The notes under the pieces: generated by a model
What the model was told of the DNA's origin: nothing
Databases searched by the model: none
Seen by the model: the letters and a program-made list of their open reading frames with translations, nothing else
DNA from: Vicingus serpentipes
GTDB lineage: Bacteria; Bacteroidota; Bacteroidia; Flavobacteriales_E; Vicingaceae
Assembly (NCBI RefSeq): GCF_007993035.1
Contig: NZ_VOOS01000006.1
Coordinates: 157,078-221,077, forward strand
Length of the DNA: 64,000 nucleotides
Direction of reading: 5' to 3'
Made by a program: the position numbers and the translations under genes
Part shown: one piece after another, positions 7,620 through 16,118 of the stretch
Numbering within the stretch: position 1 is the first letter of the stretch
Layout: each line of letters opens with the position of its first letter

Positions 7620-9179
7620 TTACAAATCAAACTTAATTCCTTGAGCTAAAGGTAACTCATCAGAATAGTTAATTGTATTTGTTTGTCTTCTCATGTAAAC
7701 TTTCCATGCATCAGATCCAGACTCACGTCCTCCACCAGTTTCTTTTTCACCACCAAAAGCACCACCAATTTCAGCACCAGAAGTTCCAATGTTTACGTTA
7801 GCAATACCACAATCAGAACCAGCAAATGATAAGAATTTTTCAGCTTCTTTCATTTCGTTAGTCATAATTGCAGAAGATAAACCTTGAGCAACACCATTTT
7901 GTGTTTCAATAGCATTTTCAACTTCTCCACTGTATTTCATTAAATATAAAATTGGAGCAAAAGTTTCGTGCTGTACAATTTCAAAATGGTTTTCAGCTTC
8001 AATAATACAAGGTTTTACATAGCATCCGCTTTCGTATCCTTCACCTTCTAATACGCCACCTTCTACTAATACTTTTCCACCTTCAGCTTTTGCTTTTTCT
8101 ATAGCAGCTAAATAAGTGTTTACAGCATCTTTATCAATCAATGGCCCTACATGGTTATTTTCATCTAATGGGTTACCAATTTTTATTTGACCGTAAGCAC
8201 CAACAATTGCATCTCTTACTTTATCGTAAACCGATTCGTGAATAATTAATCTTCTTGTTGAAGTACATCTTTGCCCACAAGTACCAACAGCACCAAAAAC
8301 AGCTCCAGGAACAACCACTTTTAAATCAGCAGTTGGAGTAATAATAATTGCATTATTTCCTCCTAACTCTAATAAAGACTTTCCGAAACGTTCAGCAACA
8401 GTTGCACCAACAATTCTTCCCATACGAGTAGAACCTGTAGCAGATACTAAAGGAATTCTGTGGTCAGTAGTCATCATTTCACCTACTTTGTAATCTCCAT
8501 TAATAATACAAGAGATTCCTTCTGGTAAATTATTTTCTTTTAAAATGTCAGCTATAATGTTTTGACAAGCAACTGAACATAAAGGTGCTTTTTCTGAAGC
8601 TTTCCATACACATACATCGCCACAAATCCATGCTAAAGCTGTGTTCCAAGCCCATACAGCAACAGGAAAGTTAAATGCAGATATAATACCAACAACTCCA
8701 ATTGGATGCCATTGCTCTCTCATTACGTGTCCTGGTCTTTCTGAAGGAATTGTTTGTCCGTTTAATTGTCTTGATAATCCAACAGCAAAGTCGCAGATGT
8801 CAATCATTTCTTGAACTTCACCATAACCTTCTTGCAAAGATTTTCCCATTTCATAAGAAACTAATTTTCCAAGAGGCTCTTTTAATTCTCTTAATTTGTT
8901 TCCAAACTGACGAACAATTTCTCCTCTTTGTGGAGCAGGCATTGTTCTAAACGATTTAAAAGCTGTAGTAGCTGCAGTCATTACTTTTTCGTAATCTGCT
9001 TTAGTTGTGGTAGTAACTTTACCTATTAAAGCACCATCAGTAGGCGAGTAAGAAGAGATAGTTTCTCCACCACCAAAGTTGTTCGACCCTGTAGATGTTC
9101 CATCATTAACTTCTTTTAACCCTAAAGCCTTTAATGCTTCTTCAATTCCAAATGTGTTTGCTGTTAAAACTTCAGACAT
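7620..9179 (-). CDS. aldehyde dehydrogenase, ALDH7 / aminoadipate-semialdehyde type
   Basis: 519 residues when started at MSEVLTANTFG (codon ending at 9179); an upstream in-frame ATG at 9218 overlaps the predicted -7 box and is unlikely. The NAD-dependent ALDH fold is clear: SAFNFPVAVWAWN, SGSTRMG-like SATGSTRMGR, catalytic Glu in ELGGNNA and catalytic Cys in CGQRCTSTRR. The pattern of GGAFGGEKETGGGRESGSD near the end fits the ALDH7 group, which oxidises aminoadipate semialdehyde in lysine degradation and detoxifies aldehydes. It is a single gene with no lysine-catabolism neighbours in view. Confidence 0.9.
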   Translation of the reverse strand: MSEVLTANTFGIEEALKALGLKEVNDGTSTGSNNFGGGETISSYSPTDGALIGKVTTTTKADYEKVMTAATTAFKSFRTMPAPQRGEIVRQFGNKLRELKEPLGKLVSYEMGKSLQEGYGEVQEMIDICDFAVGLSRQLNGQTIPSERPGHVMREQWHPIGVVGIISAFNFPVAVWAWNTALAWICGDVCVWKASEKAPLCSVACQNIIADILKENNLPEGISCIINGDYKVGEMMTTDHRIPLVSATGSTRMGRIVGATVAERFGKSLLELGGNNAIIITPTADLKVVVPGAVFGAVGTCGQRCTSTRRLIIHESVYDKVRDAIVGAYGQIKIGNPLDENNHVGPLIDKDAVNTYLAAIEKAKAEGGKVLVEGGVLEGEGYESGCYVKPCIIEAENHFEIVQHETFAPILYLMKYSGEVENAIETQNGVAQGLSSAIMTNEMKEAEKFLSFAGSDCGIANVNIGTSGAEIGGAFGGEKETGGGRESGSDAWKVYMRRQTNTINYSDELPLAQGIKFDL

Positions 9180-9215
9180 AATCACTAATTTTTTTAAGTT
9201 TTTAAAATGTATATA

Positions 9216-9223
9216 CAAATTTA
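9216..9223 (-). promoter_or_regulatory. -7 promoter box for the ALDH7 gene
   Basis: The minus strand reads TAAATTTG, a full TAnnTTTG match, 36 bases before the chosen ATG. No clear -33 TTTG is seen. A palindrome TGTATATACA (9208-9217) overlaps it and could be an operator. Confidence 0.5.
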
Positions 9224-9254
9224 GTAATTAAATGTGAGTAAATTTGGGGTTACA

Positions 9255-9761
9255 ATGGAAAACGAGATTATAAATAGAGTAGAAAAAAGTGGCTTATTGC
9301 AAGTTAACTTAGATGATTATTATCCAAAAGGTGAGCGAGTAACGTTTGATTTGAAAAATATACTTGTAAATGAGTTTGTTTTAATTGAAAAAGACTTTCG
9401 TGCTTTTGTAAAAAATAATGATTGGTCTGTCTATCAAAATCAATATGTAAATGTAATTTGCTCGGCTGACGCTATTGTTCCATTGTGGGCATTTATGCTT
9501 ATTGTTTCCTCTATTAAACCTTATGCTAAAAAAGTGGTAATGGGAAATCAGCAAGATTTAGAAAAAGCTATTTTTAACGATATTTTTGATGCGCTTGATT
9601 TTACTGAATTTGCAGATAAAAATGTTATTGTAAAAGGTTGTGGACATCATCCAATTCCTGAATCTGTTTTTGTAGATTTTACCAATAGATTACAAGATGT
9701 TGCTAAAAATATAATGTTTGGTGAAGCTTGTTCGGCTGTTCCGCTGTATAAGAAGAAATAA
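9255..9761 (+). CDS. DUF2480-family protein
   Basis: 168 residues from ATG at 9255 (MENEIINRVEKSGL). A GTG at 9234 would extend it by seven residues, but family members start at MENEI. Features include KDFRAFVKNNDWSVYQ, VICSADAIVPLWAFM and a C-terminal KGCGHHPIPESVFVDF with possible metal-binding Cys/His. The family is found almost only in Bacteroidota and has no known function; it is soluble and probably cytoplasmic. A TAAATTTG box at 9239-9246 ends 8 bases before the ATG, so the message may have a very short leader. Its stop abuts the convergent mtgA stop. Confidence 0.85.
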   Translation: MENEIINRVEKSGLLQVNLDDYYPKGERVTFDLKNILVNEFVLIEKDFRAFVKNNDWSVYQNQYVNVICSADAIVPLWAFMLIVSSIKPYAKKVVMGNQQDLEKAIFNDIFDALDFTEFADKNVIVKGCGHHPIPESVFVDFTNRLQDVAKNIMFGEACSAVPLYKKK

Positions 9762-10475
9762 TTATTTTTTCTTTTCCTCCTTATCATAATCTAATTTTCC
9801 ACCCCAAAATCGCATTTGCTGTAAGGTCCAATTAATTCTTCCTTGTAAAAAAGCGCTTGGTTTTTTGGCGTTGTATTTTAAAGGACTAGGTAAAATAGCA
9901 GAAATAGTTGCTGCTTGTTGTTTAGAAATATCAATGGCCGATTTTTTAAAATAAGCTTGTGAAGCAGCTTCTGCACCATAAATTCCATCCCCCATTTCTA
10001 TTACGTTAAGGTAAACTTCCATAATGCGTTCTTTACTCCAAAAAAGCTCAATTAAAAAAGTAAAATAAACTTCAAACCCTTTTCTTACCCAGCTTCTGCC
10101 ATCCCATAAAAAAACATTTTTTGCTGTTTGCTGGCTTATCGTACTTGCGCCTCTTTTTCGTTTGCTTTTTTTGTTGTGTTCTATGGCTTTTTTTATTGCT
10201 CCAAAATCAAAGCCATAGTGCTTTAAATAGTTTTGGTCTTCAGAGCAGACAACAGCTAATTGTAATGATGGTGAAATTTCTGTTAAAGGTTTCCAAGTTT
10301 TCTCAAGCTTCATTTCTTTTCCGTCTGCCTTTTGCTCAATACATCTTTTTACCATTAATGGAGTGAAGTAAATAGGAACCCATCGAAACAAAATAACTAG
10401 AGTAATGCTTATGGCGATAAACCACAAGGAAATTTTTAGCAAAAATTTCCCGATTCGAGAAAATAGTTTTTTCAC
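9762..10475 (-). CDS. mtgA: monofunctional peptidoglycan glycosyltransferase
   Basis: 237 residues. One N-terminal transmembrane helix (about 11-33) is followed by a GT51 domain with the catalytic motif CSEDQNYLKHYGFDF, the RGASTISQQTAKN motif and KERIMEVYLNVIEMG. There is no transpeptidase domain, so it fits MtgA, which polymerises lipid II into glycan strands on the periplasmic face of the inner membrane. The phospholipase-D-like gene lies 34 bases upstream on the same strand, so an operon with it and rnr is possible. Confidence 0.93.
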   Translation of the reverse strand: MKKLFSRIGKFLLKISLWFIAISITLVILFRWVPIYFTPLMVKRCIEQKADGKEMKLEKTWKPLTEISPSLQLAVVCSEDQNYLKHYGFDFGAIKKAIEHNKKSKRKRGASTISQQTAKNVFLWDGRSWVRKGFEVYFTFLIELFWSKERIMEVYLNVIEMGDGIYGAEAASQAYFKKSAIDISKQQAATISAILPSPLKYNAKKPSAFLQGRINWTLQQMRFWGGKLDYDKEEKKK

Positions 10476-10509
10476 TTAACTTGATTGTTTTTAATTAAAC
10501 TATAATTTA

Positions 10510-12045
10510 TCAAAGTATTTTTTTTGGGACAATGAATCTAGTCCTTGCATTTATTCGCTTCATAATGCCAGCTGCAGAGTCTGGATTAAATGTTAAGGTA
10601 GATTTCCAGGCATTTTCTGGTTTCGTTTCTTCTTCCATTATTTTATGAAGGTTTTTAGCAATTTTTGAAGAGTACATGATAGTAGCGCATTCTGTATTTA
10701 AATTTGCACTTCTAGGGTCTAAGTTAAAAGTTCCTATTACCGCTATTTCTTGATCTATAACCATTGATTTTGCATGTAATCCAAATACTGGAGTATAATT
10801 TAATTTTTCCTGTAATGCACCAGTCATAACTTTATATCTTACTTCTGCGTTTGGTTTAAATTCATATATTTCTATTCCTAATTTCAATAATAATTTTCTA
10901 TCTCGCTGATATCCATTAAATGCTTCTAAATTATCTGTTGAGGCTAAGCTGTTTGTTAGAATTTTTACTTTAACACCTCTTTTAATAGCATCAGAAAATA
11001 GATTTTGTCCAAGTTCAGTAGTAATTAAATAAGGTGATTGGATATTGATGGAAGAAGTTGCATTTTTCACTAAATTGATTAATGCATCTGTACATATACC
11101 CCCACCTTTTAATCCTTTTGAACCATCGTTTTTGCCAGGTTCATCAGTAACAAAAGTAATGCTGTCCAGCCAAATAAGTTCTCCTGTATTTTGAATTTTT
11201 TCAAATGCCTTTGGAATATTTTTAATATTATCTCTTATTTGAGGCCAGAAATTTTCGGGATTGCAAGCGTAATTGTGTAAATTATTATATCGAGTTTGTA
11301 TTGTATGATGGCTATTTTTTGGTTTAACTATTCTATTTATGTCAACACTTAGAGGATTGTCCCAAAAATTATCAAATGAATTTTTAACCTGATTTGATAT
11401 ACCTCCTATAAGTAAAACATCCCTATCTCTAAAGTTGTATTCATGATCATAATCAAAGTATTCGTCAGCAATATTCCTTCCACCAGTTATTACAACTTTT
11501 CCATCAACAGTAAATGTTTTATTGTGCATTCTTTGGTTAAATCCTCTAAAATCAGTAATTAAAGAACCTATTCTTTGAGCTATGTTCTTTCCAAGATTAG
11601 CATTTGGATTATATACTTTAATTGATAAGTTTGGATGAGCATCTAACGTTAATAGAGCGTCAGCATCACTTTCTATCAATAAATCATCAACAAGTAACCT
11701 AACCTTAACACCACGTTCTGCTGCTCTCAATAAATAATCACAAGCTATTAATCCTACATTATCAGCTGAAAAAATAAAATATTGAACATCGATAGTTTTT
11801 TCCGCATATTCTGATAACCAAGCTCTAGAAATCATTGAAATATCTCCTTCTTCTAAAACATAAACTCCTGTTTTATCTTTCATTATACTTTTAAATGGAA
11901 GCAATTGTTCTGATAGAGTTGTAACTGTGTCTCGATGTATTGAATTGCAAAAATCTTGCTCAAAAATTACGTTCTGATGGGTTGAATTGCAATTCACTAA
12001 GAAAAACAATAAGCCTGTAAACAATAAAGTAGTTATTTTTTTCAA
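10510..12045 (-). CDS. phospholipase-D-superfamily lipoprotein, ClsC/YmdC-like
   Basis: 511 residues with a leader ending in LVNC19 (lipoprotein). Two HKD motifs are complete: HNKTFTVDG with downstream GGRNIADEYF, and HAKSMVIDQ with GTFNLDPRSANLN. The arrangement and length fit cardiolipin synthase C or related phosphatidyltransferases, which join phospholipids to form cardiolipin. A lipoprotein form facing the periplasm is unusual compared with E. coli ClsC and may act on outer-membrane lipids. Its start overlaps the rnr stop by 4 bases. Confidence 0.85.
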   Translation of the reverse strand: MKKITTLLFTGLLFFLVNCNSTHQNVIFEQDFCNSIHRDTVTTLSEQLLPFKSIMKDKTGVYVLEEGDISMISRAWLSEYAEKTIDVQYFIFSADNVGLIACDYLLRAAERGVKVRLLVDDLLIESDADALLTLDAHPNLSIKVYNPNANLGKNIAQRIGSLITDFRGFNQRMHNKTFTVDGKVVITGGRNIADEYFDYDHEYNFRDRDVLLIGGISNQVKNSFDNFWDNPLSVDINRIVKPKNSHHTIQTRYNNLHNYACNPENFWPQIRDNIKNIPKAFEKIQNTGELIWLDSITFVTDEPGKNDGSKGLKGGGICTDALINLVKNATSSINIQSPYLITTELGQNLFSDAIKRGVKVKILTNSLASTDNLEAFNGYQRDRKLLLKLGIEIYEFKPNAEVRYKVMTGALQEKLNYTPVFGLHAKSMVIDQEIAVIGTFNLDPRSANLNTECATIMYSSKIAKNLHKIMEEETKPENAWKSTLTFNPDSAAGIMKRINARTRFIVPKKIL

Positions 12046-14183
12046 TCCTCTATAATTAAATTAAAGTCTAATTGTTTTTTGAGTAAATCTGCACGCATTA
12101 TTCTAATATTTACTCCATCTCCCATTCTAAATACATTACCAGAACTTCTGCCTACAGCAGCATAATTTTCAGGATCAAAAGTATAGTAGTCATAATCTAT
12201 ATCACGCATTTTAACCATTCCTTCACACAATCCATTCATTATTTCCACATAAATTCCCCACTCACTTACTCCCGATATAATACCTTCAAACTCTTCACCA
12301 ATTTTATCTTGTAAAAATTGTACTTGTTTATATTTGATAGATGCTCTTTCTGCTTCGGTAGACAGCATTTCCATTTCTGATGAATGTTTACATTGTGCTT
12401 CAACTTCTTTTTGGTTCGCTGAAGTTCCACCGTCTAAATAATGCTGCAATAATCGGTGCACCATCACATCAGGATAACGACGAATAGGAGATGTGAAATG
12501 TGAGTAATATTCAAACCCTAAGCCATAATGGCCAATGTTGTTTGATGAGTAAACAGCTTTTGCCATTGTTCGAATGGCTAATTGTTCAATTAGGTTTTCT
12601 TCATTTTTACCTTGCACGTCAGAAATTAACTTGTTGATAGATCCTGACATTCCAGATTCTGTTACTTTAAAGTCGTACCCAAACTTTTTAACGAAATTGG
12701 CAAGGGTTAATAATTTTTCTTGATTTGGTTCGTCGTGTATTCTGTATACAAAAGTTTTAACTTCTTTTTTCTTTTCAGGTTTACCAATAAATTCAGCCAC
12801 TTTTTTGTTGGCTAAAAGCATAAACTCTTCAATTAATTTATTAGAATCTTTACTTTCTTTAAAGTAAACTCCAGTTGGGTTTCCTTCATTATCTAAATTG
12901 AATTTCACTTCAATTCTATCAAAAGCAATTGAACCATGTTTAAAACGTTCTTTTCTTAGTTTTTTGGCCAATCTGTCTAGAGTTAATACTTCTTCTGCAA
13001 AATCACCTTCGCTAGTTTCAATTCTTGCTTGAGCTTCTTCGTAAGTAAATCTCCTGTCAGAGAAAATAACAGTTCTTCCAAACCATTCGTTTACCAATTT
13101 AGCATCTTCCGTTAATTCAAATACAGCCGAAAAACAGAGCTTTGTTTCTTGCGGTCTTAATGAACAAGCTTGGTTTGATAATACTTCAGGTAGCATTGGC
13201 ACAACTCTGTCTACTAAGTAAACAGAAGTAGCTCTGCTAAAAGCTTCTTTATCTAAATCAGTTCCAGGTTTTACATAATGAGAAACATCTGCAATATGAA
13301 CTCCTACTTCCCAATTCCCGTTTGGTAATTTTTTTAAAGATAAGGCATCATCAAAATCTTTAGCATCTTCAGGGTCAATAGTTATCGTAGTTGTAGCTCT
13401 AAAATCTCTACGGTTTTTTATCTCTTTAACTGATATTTCAAGATCTAAATTTTTAGCATCTTGTTCAACTTTTTCTGGAAATTTATAAGGTAATCCAAAT
13501 TCAGCCAATATTGCATGCATTTCAGTATCATTCTCACCTGGTCTTCCAAGCACTTCAACAATAGTTCCGTAAGGACTATTTCTGTTTTTTGGCCACTCGG
13601 TTATTTTGGCAATTACTTTGTCGCCATTATTAGCCCCTTTCAATTTATCATTACCAATAAAAATATCTACAGGCATTCTTTGGTCGCTAACTATAACGAA
13701 CGAAAAGTTTTTCGATTTTTCAAGTATTCCAACGAATTCCGTTTTGTTACGTTCAATTACTTCTACAATTTCGCCCTCTAATTTTGAGCTGTTCTTCTTT
13801 GAAAACACATTTACTTGAACCAAGTCTTTGTGAAGTGCTGTATTAGTATTTTTTGCTGAAATGTAAATGTCGTTATCGTTATCTTCAACAATAACATAAG
13901 CAGACCCCCTGCTAGTCATGTCAACTACTCCTTCAACAAACGATTTAGAGTTTTTTAGTTTAAATGTGCCTCTTTTTGTTTCTTTTAATTTGCCTTGATC
14001 GGCTAATTCTTCTAATATTATATTAACTAATTTCTTGTTTGAAATATCCTTAAAACCAAAGGCTGTACTTAGTTGTTTGTAGTTAAATGATTTTGTTGGG
14101 TTTTTATCAAAAACCGTAATAATTTGTTGTATTAAATTTGTTTTAAAGCCTCCCTTTGGGCTTCGCGAGTTCTTTTTTGTCAT
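12042..14183 (-). CDS. rnr: ribonuclease R
   Basis: 713 residues. An N-terminal winged-helix region (about 10-75) is followed by cold-shock domains, the RNB exonuclease core with DPEDAKDFDDAL (metal-binding Asp cluster) and HYGLGFEYYSHFTSPIRRYPD cut here into its two halves YYSHFTSPIRRYPD and HYGLGF, and a C-terminal S1 domain (EGIISGVSEWGIYVE). It degrades structured RNA 3' to 5'. The very basic C-terminal tail of E. coli RNase R is absent. It runs into the phospholipase-D-like gene with ATGA-type overlap. Confidence 0.95.
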   Translation of the reverse strand: MTKKNSRSPKGGFKTNLIQQIITVFDKNPTKSFNYKQLSTAFGFKDISNKKLVNIILEELADQGKLKETKRGTFKLKNSKSFVEGVVDMTSRGSAYVIVEDNDNDIYISAKNTNTALHKDLVQVNVFSKKNSSKLEGEIVEVIERNKTEFVGILEKSKNFSFVIVSDQRMPVDIFIGNDKLKGANNGDKVIAKITEWPKNRNSPYGTIVEVLGRPGENDTEMHAILAEFGLPYKFPEKVEQDAKNLDLEISVKEIKNRRDFRATTTITIDPEDAKDFDDALSLKKLPNGNWEVGVHIADVSHYVKPGTDLDKEAFSRATSVYLVDRVVPMLPEVLSNQACSLRPQETKLCFSAVFELTEDAKLVNEWFGRTVIFSDRRFTYEEAQARIETSEGDFAEEVLTLDRLAKKLRKERFKHGSIAFDRIEVKFNLDNEGNPTGVYFKESKDSNKLIEEFMLLANKKVAEFIGKPEKKKEVKTFVYRIHDEPNQEKLLTLANFVKKFGYDFKVTESGMSGSINKLISDVQGKNEENLIEQLAIRTMAKAVYSSNNIGHYGLGFEYYSHFTSPIRRYPDVMVHRLLQHYLDGGTSANQKEVEAQCKHSSEMEMLSTEAERASIKYKQVQFLQDKIGEEFEGIISGVSEWGIYVEIMNGLCEGMVKMRDIDYDYYTFDPENYAAVGRSSGNVFRMGDGVNIRIMRADLLKKQLDFNLIIED

Positions 14184-14200
14184 ATATCTAAAGTAAGTAT

Positions 14201-14239
14201 AAAAAGATTGTGAAAAGTTAATTCGATGTTAATCTTTTT
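14201..14239 (-). terminator. weak hairpin after the small lipoprotein gene
   Basis: AAAAAGATT (14201-14209) pairs with AATCTTTTT (14231-14239) around a 21-base loop, giving a T-run on the minus strand. The stem is AT-rich, so it would end transcription only partly. Confidence 0.4.
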
Positions 14240-14256
14240 AATAACCCATTGTTCAA

Positions 14257-14712
14257 TTAAGGTCGTTCAGATAGCTTTTTGTAAAGTTCTTTAAAAAGCT
14301 TTTCTATTGGTTCTGGAGGGTTAAAGTTTGGTGCTCCCCAAGTAATTTTATTTTTTGAGGATTCTTTTTCTCTAATTTCGATGTATTTTGAGATGTTACC
14401 GGGTTGATTTATTTCTTCATATTCGAGACCTAATTCTGTTATTTGATTAACAAAATATTCAAGATCAGCTGGAGCTAAGTCTTTGTAATAAACATCTCTA
14501 TCATAAACAAAATCGCGTTTATACACTTTTCCGTCATCACTAAAAGAAAATTCTGTATAGTCGCCAGTAAAACCACCACCTTGGCCTACACAATAGCGTT
14601 TAACAATTGGAGCTGCTTCTGGTAGCGATGCGCAAGCATTAAAAACAATTATTAAAGCAACACTAGAAAATAATTGTACTGTTTTTTTATGGAATAAGTT
14701 AAAGTTGTTCAT
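14257..14712 (-). CDS. hypothetical lipoprotein
   Basis: 151 residues. The leader ends in VFNAC27, a lipobox, after a rather long N-terminal stretch. The mature part carries VKRYCVGQGGGFTGDYTEFSF, here noted as Cys-Val-Gly-Gln-Gly-Gly-Gly and a following beta-rich stretch, then a Glu/Lys-rich C-terminal helix. I do not recognise a family beyond general Bacteroidota lipoproteins. It lies alone 73 bases before rnr on the same strand. Confidence 0.7.
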   Translation of the reverse strand: MNNFNLFHKKTVQLFSSVALIIVFNACASLPEAAPIVKRYCVGQGGGFTGDYTEFSFSDDGKVYKRDFVYDRDVYYKDLAPADLEYFVNQITELGLEYEEINQPGNISKYIEIREKESSKNKITWGAPNFNPPEPIEKLFKELYKKLSERP

Positions 14713-14812
14713 CTAAATACTAAAGTAGCTATTTTTTAAGTTATTAGTTATATACTCATCTAAATTTAAACAATATGGCTCTTTTTACTTACTAACTTTA
14801 AAACTAATAAGT

Positions 14813-15484
14813 ATGAAAAATTCAAAGAGTCAAAAATCGTCTCTCGAAAAAATGAGAGGTATTTTTTTTCAATCAGGATTAATTGTAGCGTGTGGTTTAA
14901 CACTTGTAGCATTTGAATGGACAACACCAGTAATAATTAGTGAATTACCTAGGCCTGACATTGTAATTGAAGGAGATTTTGATTTACCACCTATAACCTA
15001 TAGGGAAATTGAAAAGCCAAAAGTTAAACATGATTTTGTAAAGAAAAATCCTACTATAATTAAAATCGTTAAAGAGCCCTTTGTTGAGCCAATTGCAGAA
15101 CCAGACCCTGAGCCATTAGTTTTTGAACTAACAATGATGACGATTGAGGAGTCTGTTGAGGAGCCAGATTTACCAAGTATTGGAGCCGATCATATGCCTG
15201 AGTTTAAAGGCGGAGATGTAGGAATTTTCAAATATTTAAAGAGTAATTTGGAGTATCCAATTTTGGCTAAAGAAACTGGAATACAAGGAACAGTTCATCT
15301 TAAATTTGTTATTGGTAAAACTGGAAAAATTAGAAATATTGAAATACTTAAAGGTGTAAATAAATTATTAGATGATGAAGCAATAAGAGTTGTTAAATCT
15401 ATGCCAGACTGGAAACCTGGAACTCAACATGGAAGACCCGTTAGCGTTTATTATACTCTACCAATTAAATTTACTTTAATGTAA
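14813..15484 (+). CDS. TonB-family energy transducer
   Basis: 223 residues: one N-terminal transmembrane helix (about 18-36), a proline/acidic spacer (VKEPFVEPIAEPDPEP), and a C-terminal TonB domain starting at MPEFKGGDVGIFKYL with the family features YPILAKETGIQGTVHLKFVI and DWKPGTQHGRPVSVYYTLP. It links inner-membrane ExbB-ExbD to TonB-dependent outer-membrane receptors. No ExbBD genes adjoin it; an ExbBD-TonB set lies about 17 kb away. It is monocistronic, with its own terminator. Confidence 0.92.
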   Translation: MKNSKSQKSSLEKMRGIFFQSGLIVACGLTLVAFEWTTPVIISELPRPDIVIEGDFDLPPITYREIEKPKVKHDFVKKNPTIIKIVKEPFVEPIAEPDPEPLVFELTMMTIEESVEEPDLPSIGADHMPEFKGGDVGIFKYLKSNLEYPILAKETGIQGTVHLKFVIGKTGKIRNIEILKGVNKLLDDEAIRVVKSMPDWKPGTQHGRPVSVYYTLPIKFTLM

Positions 15485-15485
15485 T

Positions 15486-15517
15486 AAAAAGAGTCCCAAT
15501 TTATTGGGACTCTTTTT
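15486..15517 (+). terminator. intrinsic terminator of the TonB gene
   Basis: A 15-bp perfect inverted repeat (15486-15500 with 15503-15517) starts 1 base after the stop codon and runs into T residues. Confidence 0.92.
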
Positions 15518-15586
15518 TAAAAGAAGTTATTGTATTTTTAATAGAATTTTATACTTTTACACTTATAACAACAAAAACTAAAAGTT

Positions 15587-15763
15587 ATGGTATCATTCGG
15601 ATTTGTATTATTCTTTATTTTCTTATTTATGGCAATGTGGTGTTTACTTTTCTTATTTACTATTGTTGTTCCTGGTTCAATTCAATTGGCAATTCTTAGC
15701 AAAGTAGCTCCAAAACTTTTAGATAAGTTAGCTGGAGACGTTATGGATAATCAAGAGGATTAA
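15587..15763 (+). CDS. 58-residue predicted membrane peptide
   Basis: ATG at 15587 opens a 58-codon frame ending in TAA at 15761-15763, beginning MVSFGFVLFFIFLFMAMW. Residues 4-28 are a strong hydrophobic helix, then a Pro-Gly and an amphipathic helix with KVAPKLLDKLAGDVMDN and an acidic end. It sits in its own space after the TonB terminator, has an AT-rich leader with a TACTTTTA box near 15552, and stops 5 bases before the convergent arsC stop. I do not recognise it. Hydrophobic order and clean placement support a real gene, but no homologue is known to me. Confidence 0.55.
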   Translation: MVSFGFVLFFIFLFMAMWCLLFLFTIVVPGSIQLAILSKVAPKLLDKLAGDVMDNQED

Positions 15764-15768
15764 TTTTT

Positions 15769-16107
15769 TTATAAGAATTCATTTACATTTTCAGGCGGTC
15801 TTCCTAAAACTGCTTTATTTCCTTTTATAATAATTGGTCTTTCGATTAGCTTCGGATTTTCAATCATTATCTTAATCCATTCGTCATTGCTAAAGGTTTT
15901 CCCTTTGTAATTTTGTTTAAAGATGTCTTCACCTTTTCTTAAGATATCTTCTGCATTCATACCTAATTTAATTAAAATAGCTGCAAGCTCATCTTGGGTA
16001 GGCACTTCGTTTAAATATTCAATTATTTCAACTTCGGCACCAGCATCTTTTATTATTTGTAAAGTCTGACGACTTTTACTGCATCTTGGATTATGGTAAA
16101 TTTTCAT
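15769..16107 (-). CDS. ArsC/Spx-fold arsenate reductase family protein
   Basis: 112 residues, the usual length. Its N-terminus MKIYHNPRCSKSRQTL has the catalytic C9 with CSKSR, and the C-terminal part has RPIIIKGNKAVLGRPPENV, the ArsC pattern. ArsC reduces arsenate with glutathione/glutaredoxin; the YffB/ArsC-like subgroup is often of unknown role. No arsenic-resistance genes adjoin it. It begins 11 bases after prfB ends and is likely on the same transcript. Confidence 0.87.
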   Translation of the reverse strand: MKIYHNPRCSKSRQTLQIIKDAGAEVEIIEYLNEVPTQDELAAILIKLGMNAEDILRKGEDIFKQNYKGKTFSNDEWIKIMIENPKLIERPIIIKGNKAVLGRPPENVNEFL

Positions 16108-16118
16108 TTTTTTTTCAT

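Noticed and set aside
9234..9254. GTG start for the DUF2480 gene
   Set aside because: The family begins at MENEI (ATG 9255), and the extra seven codons overlap the predicted -7 box.
15769..16107. Arsenic resistance locus
   Set aside because: Only an ArsC-fold gene is present; no arsR, arsB or acr3 nearby.
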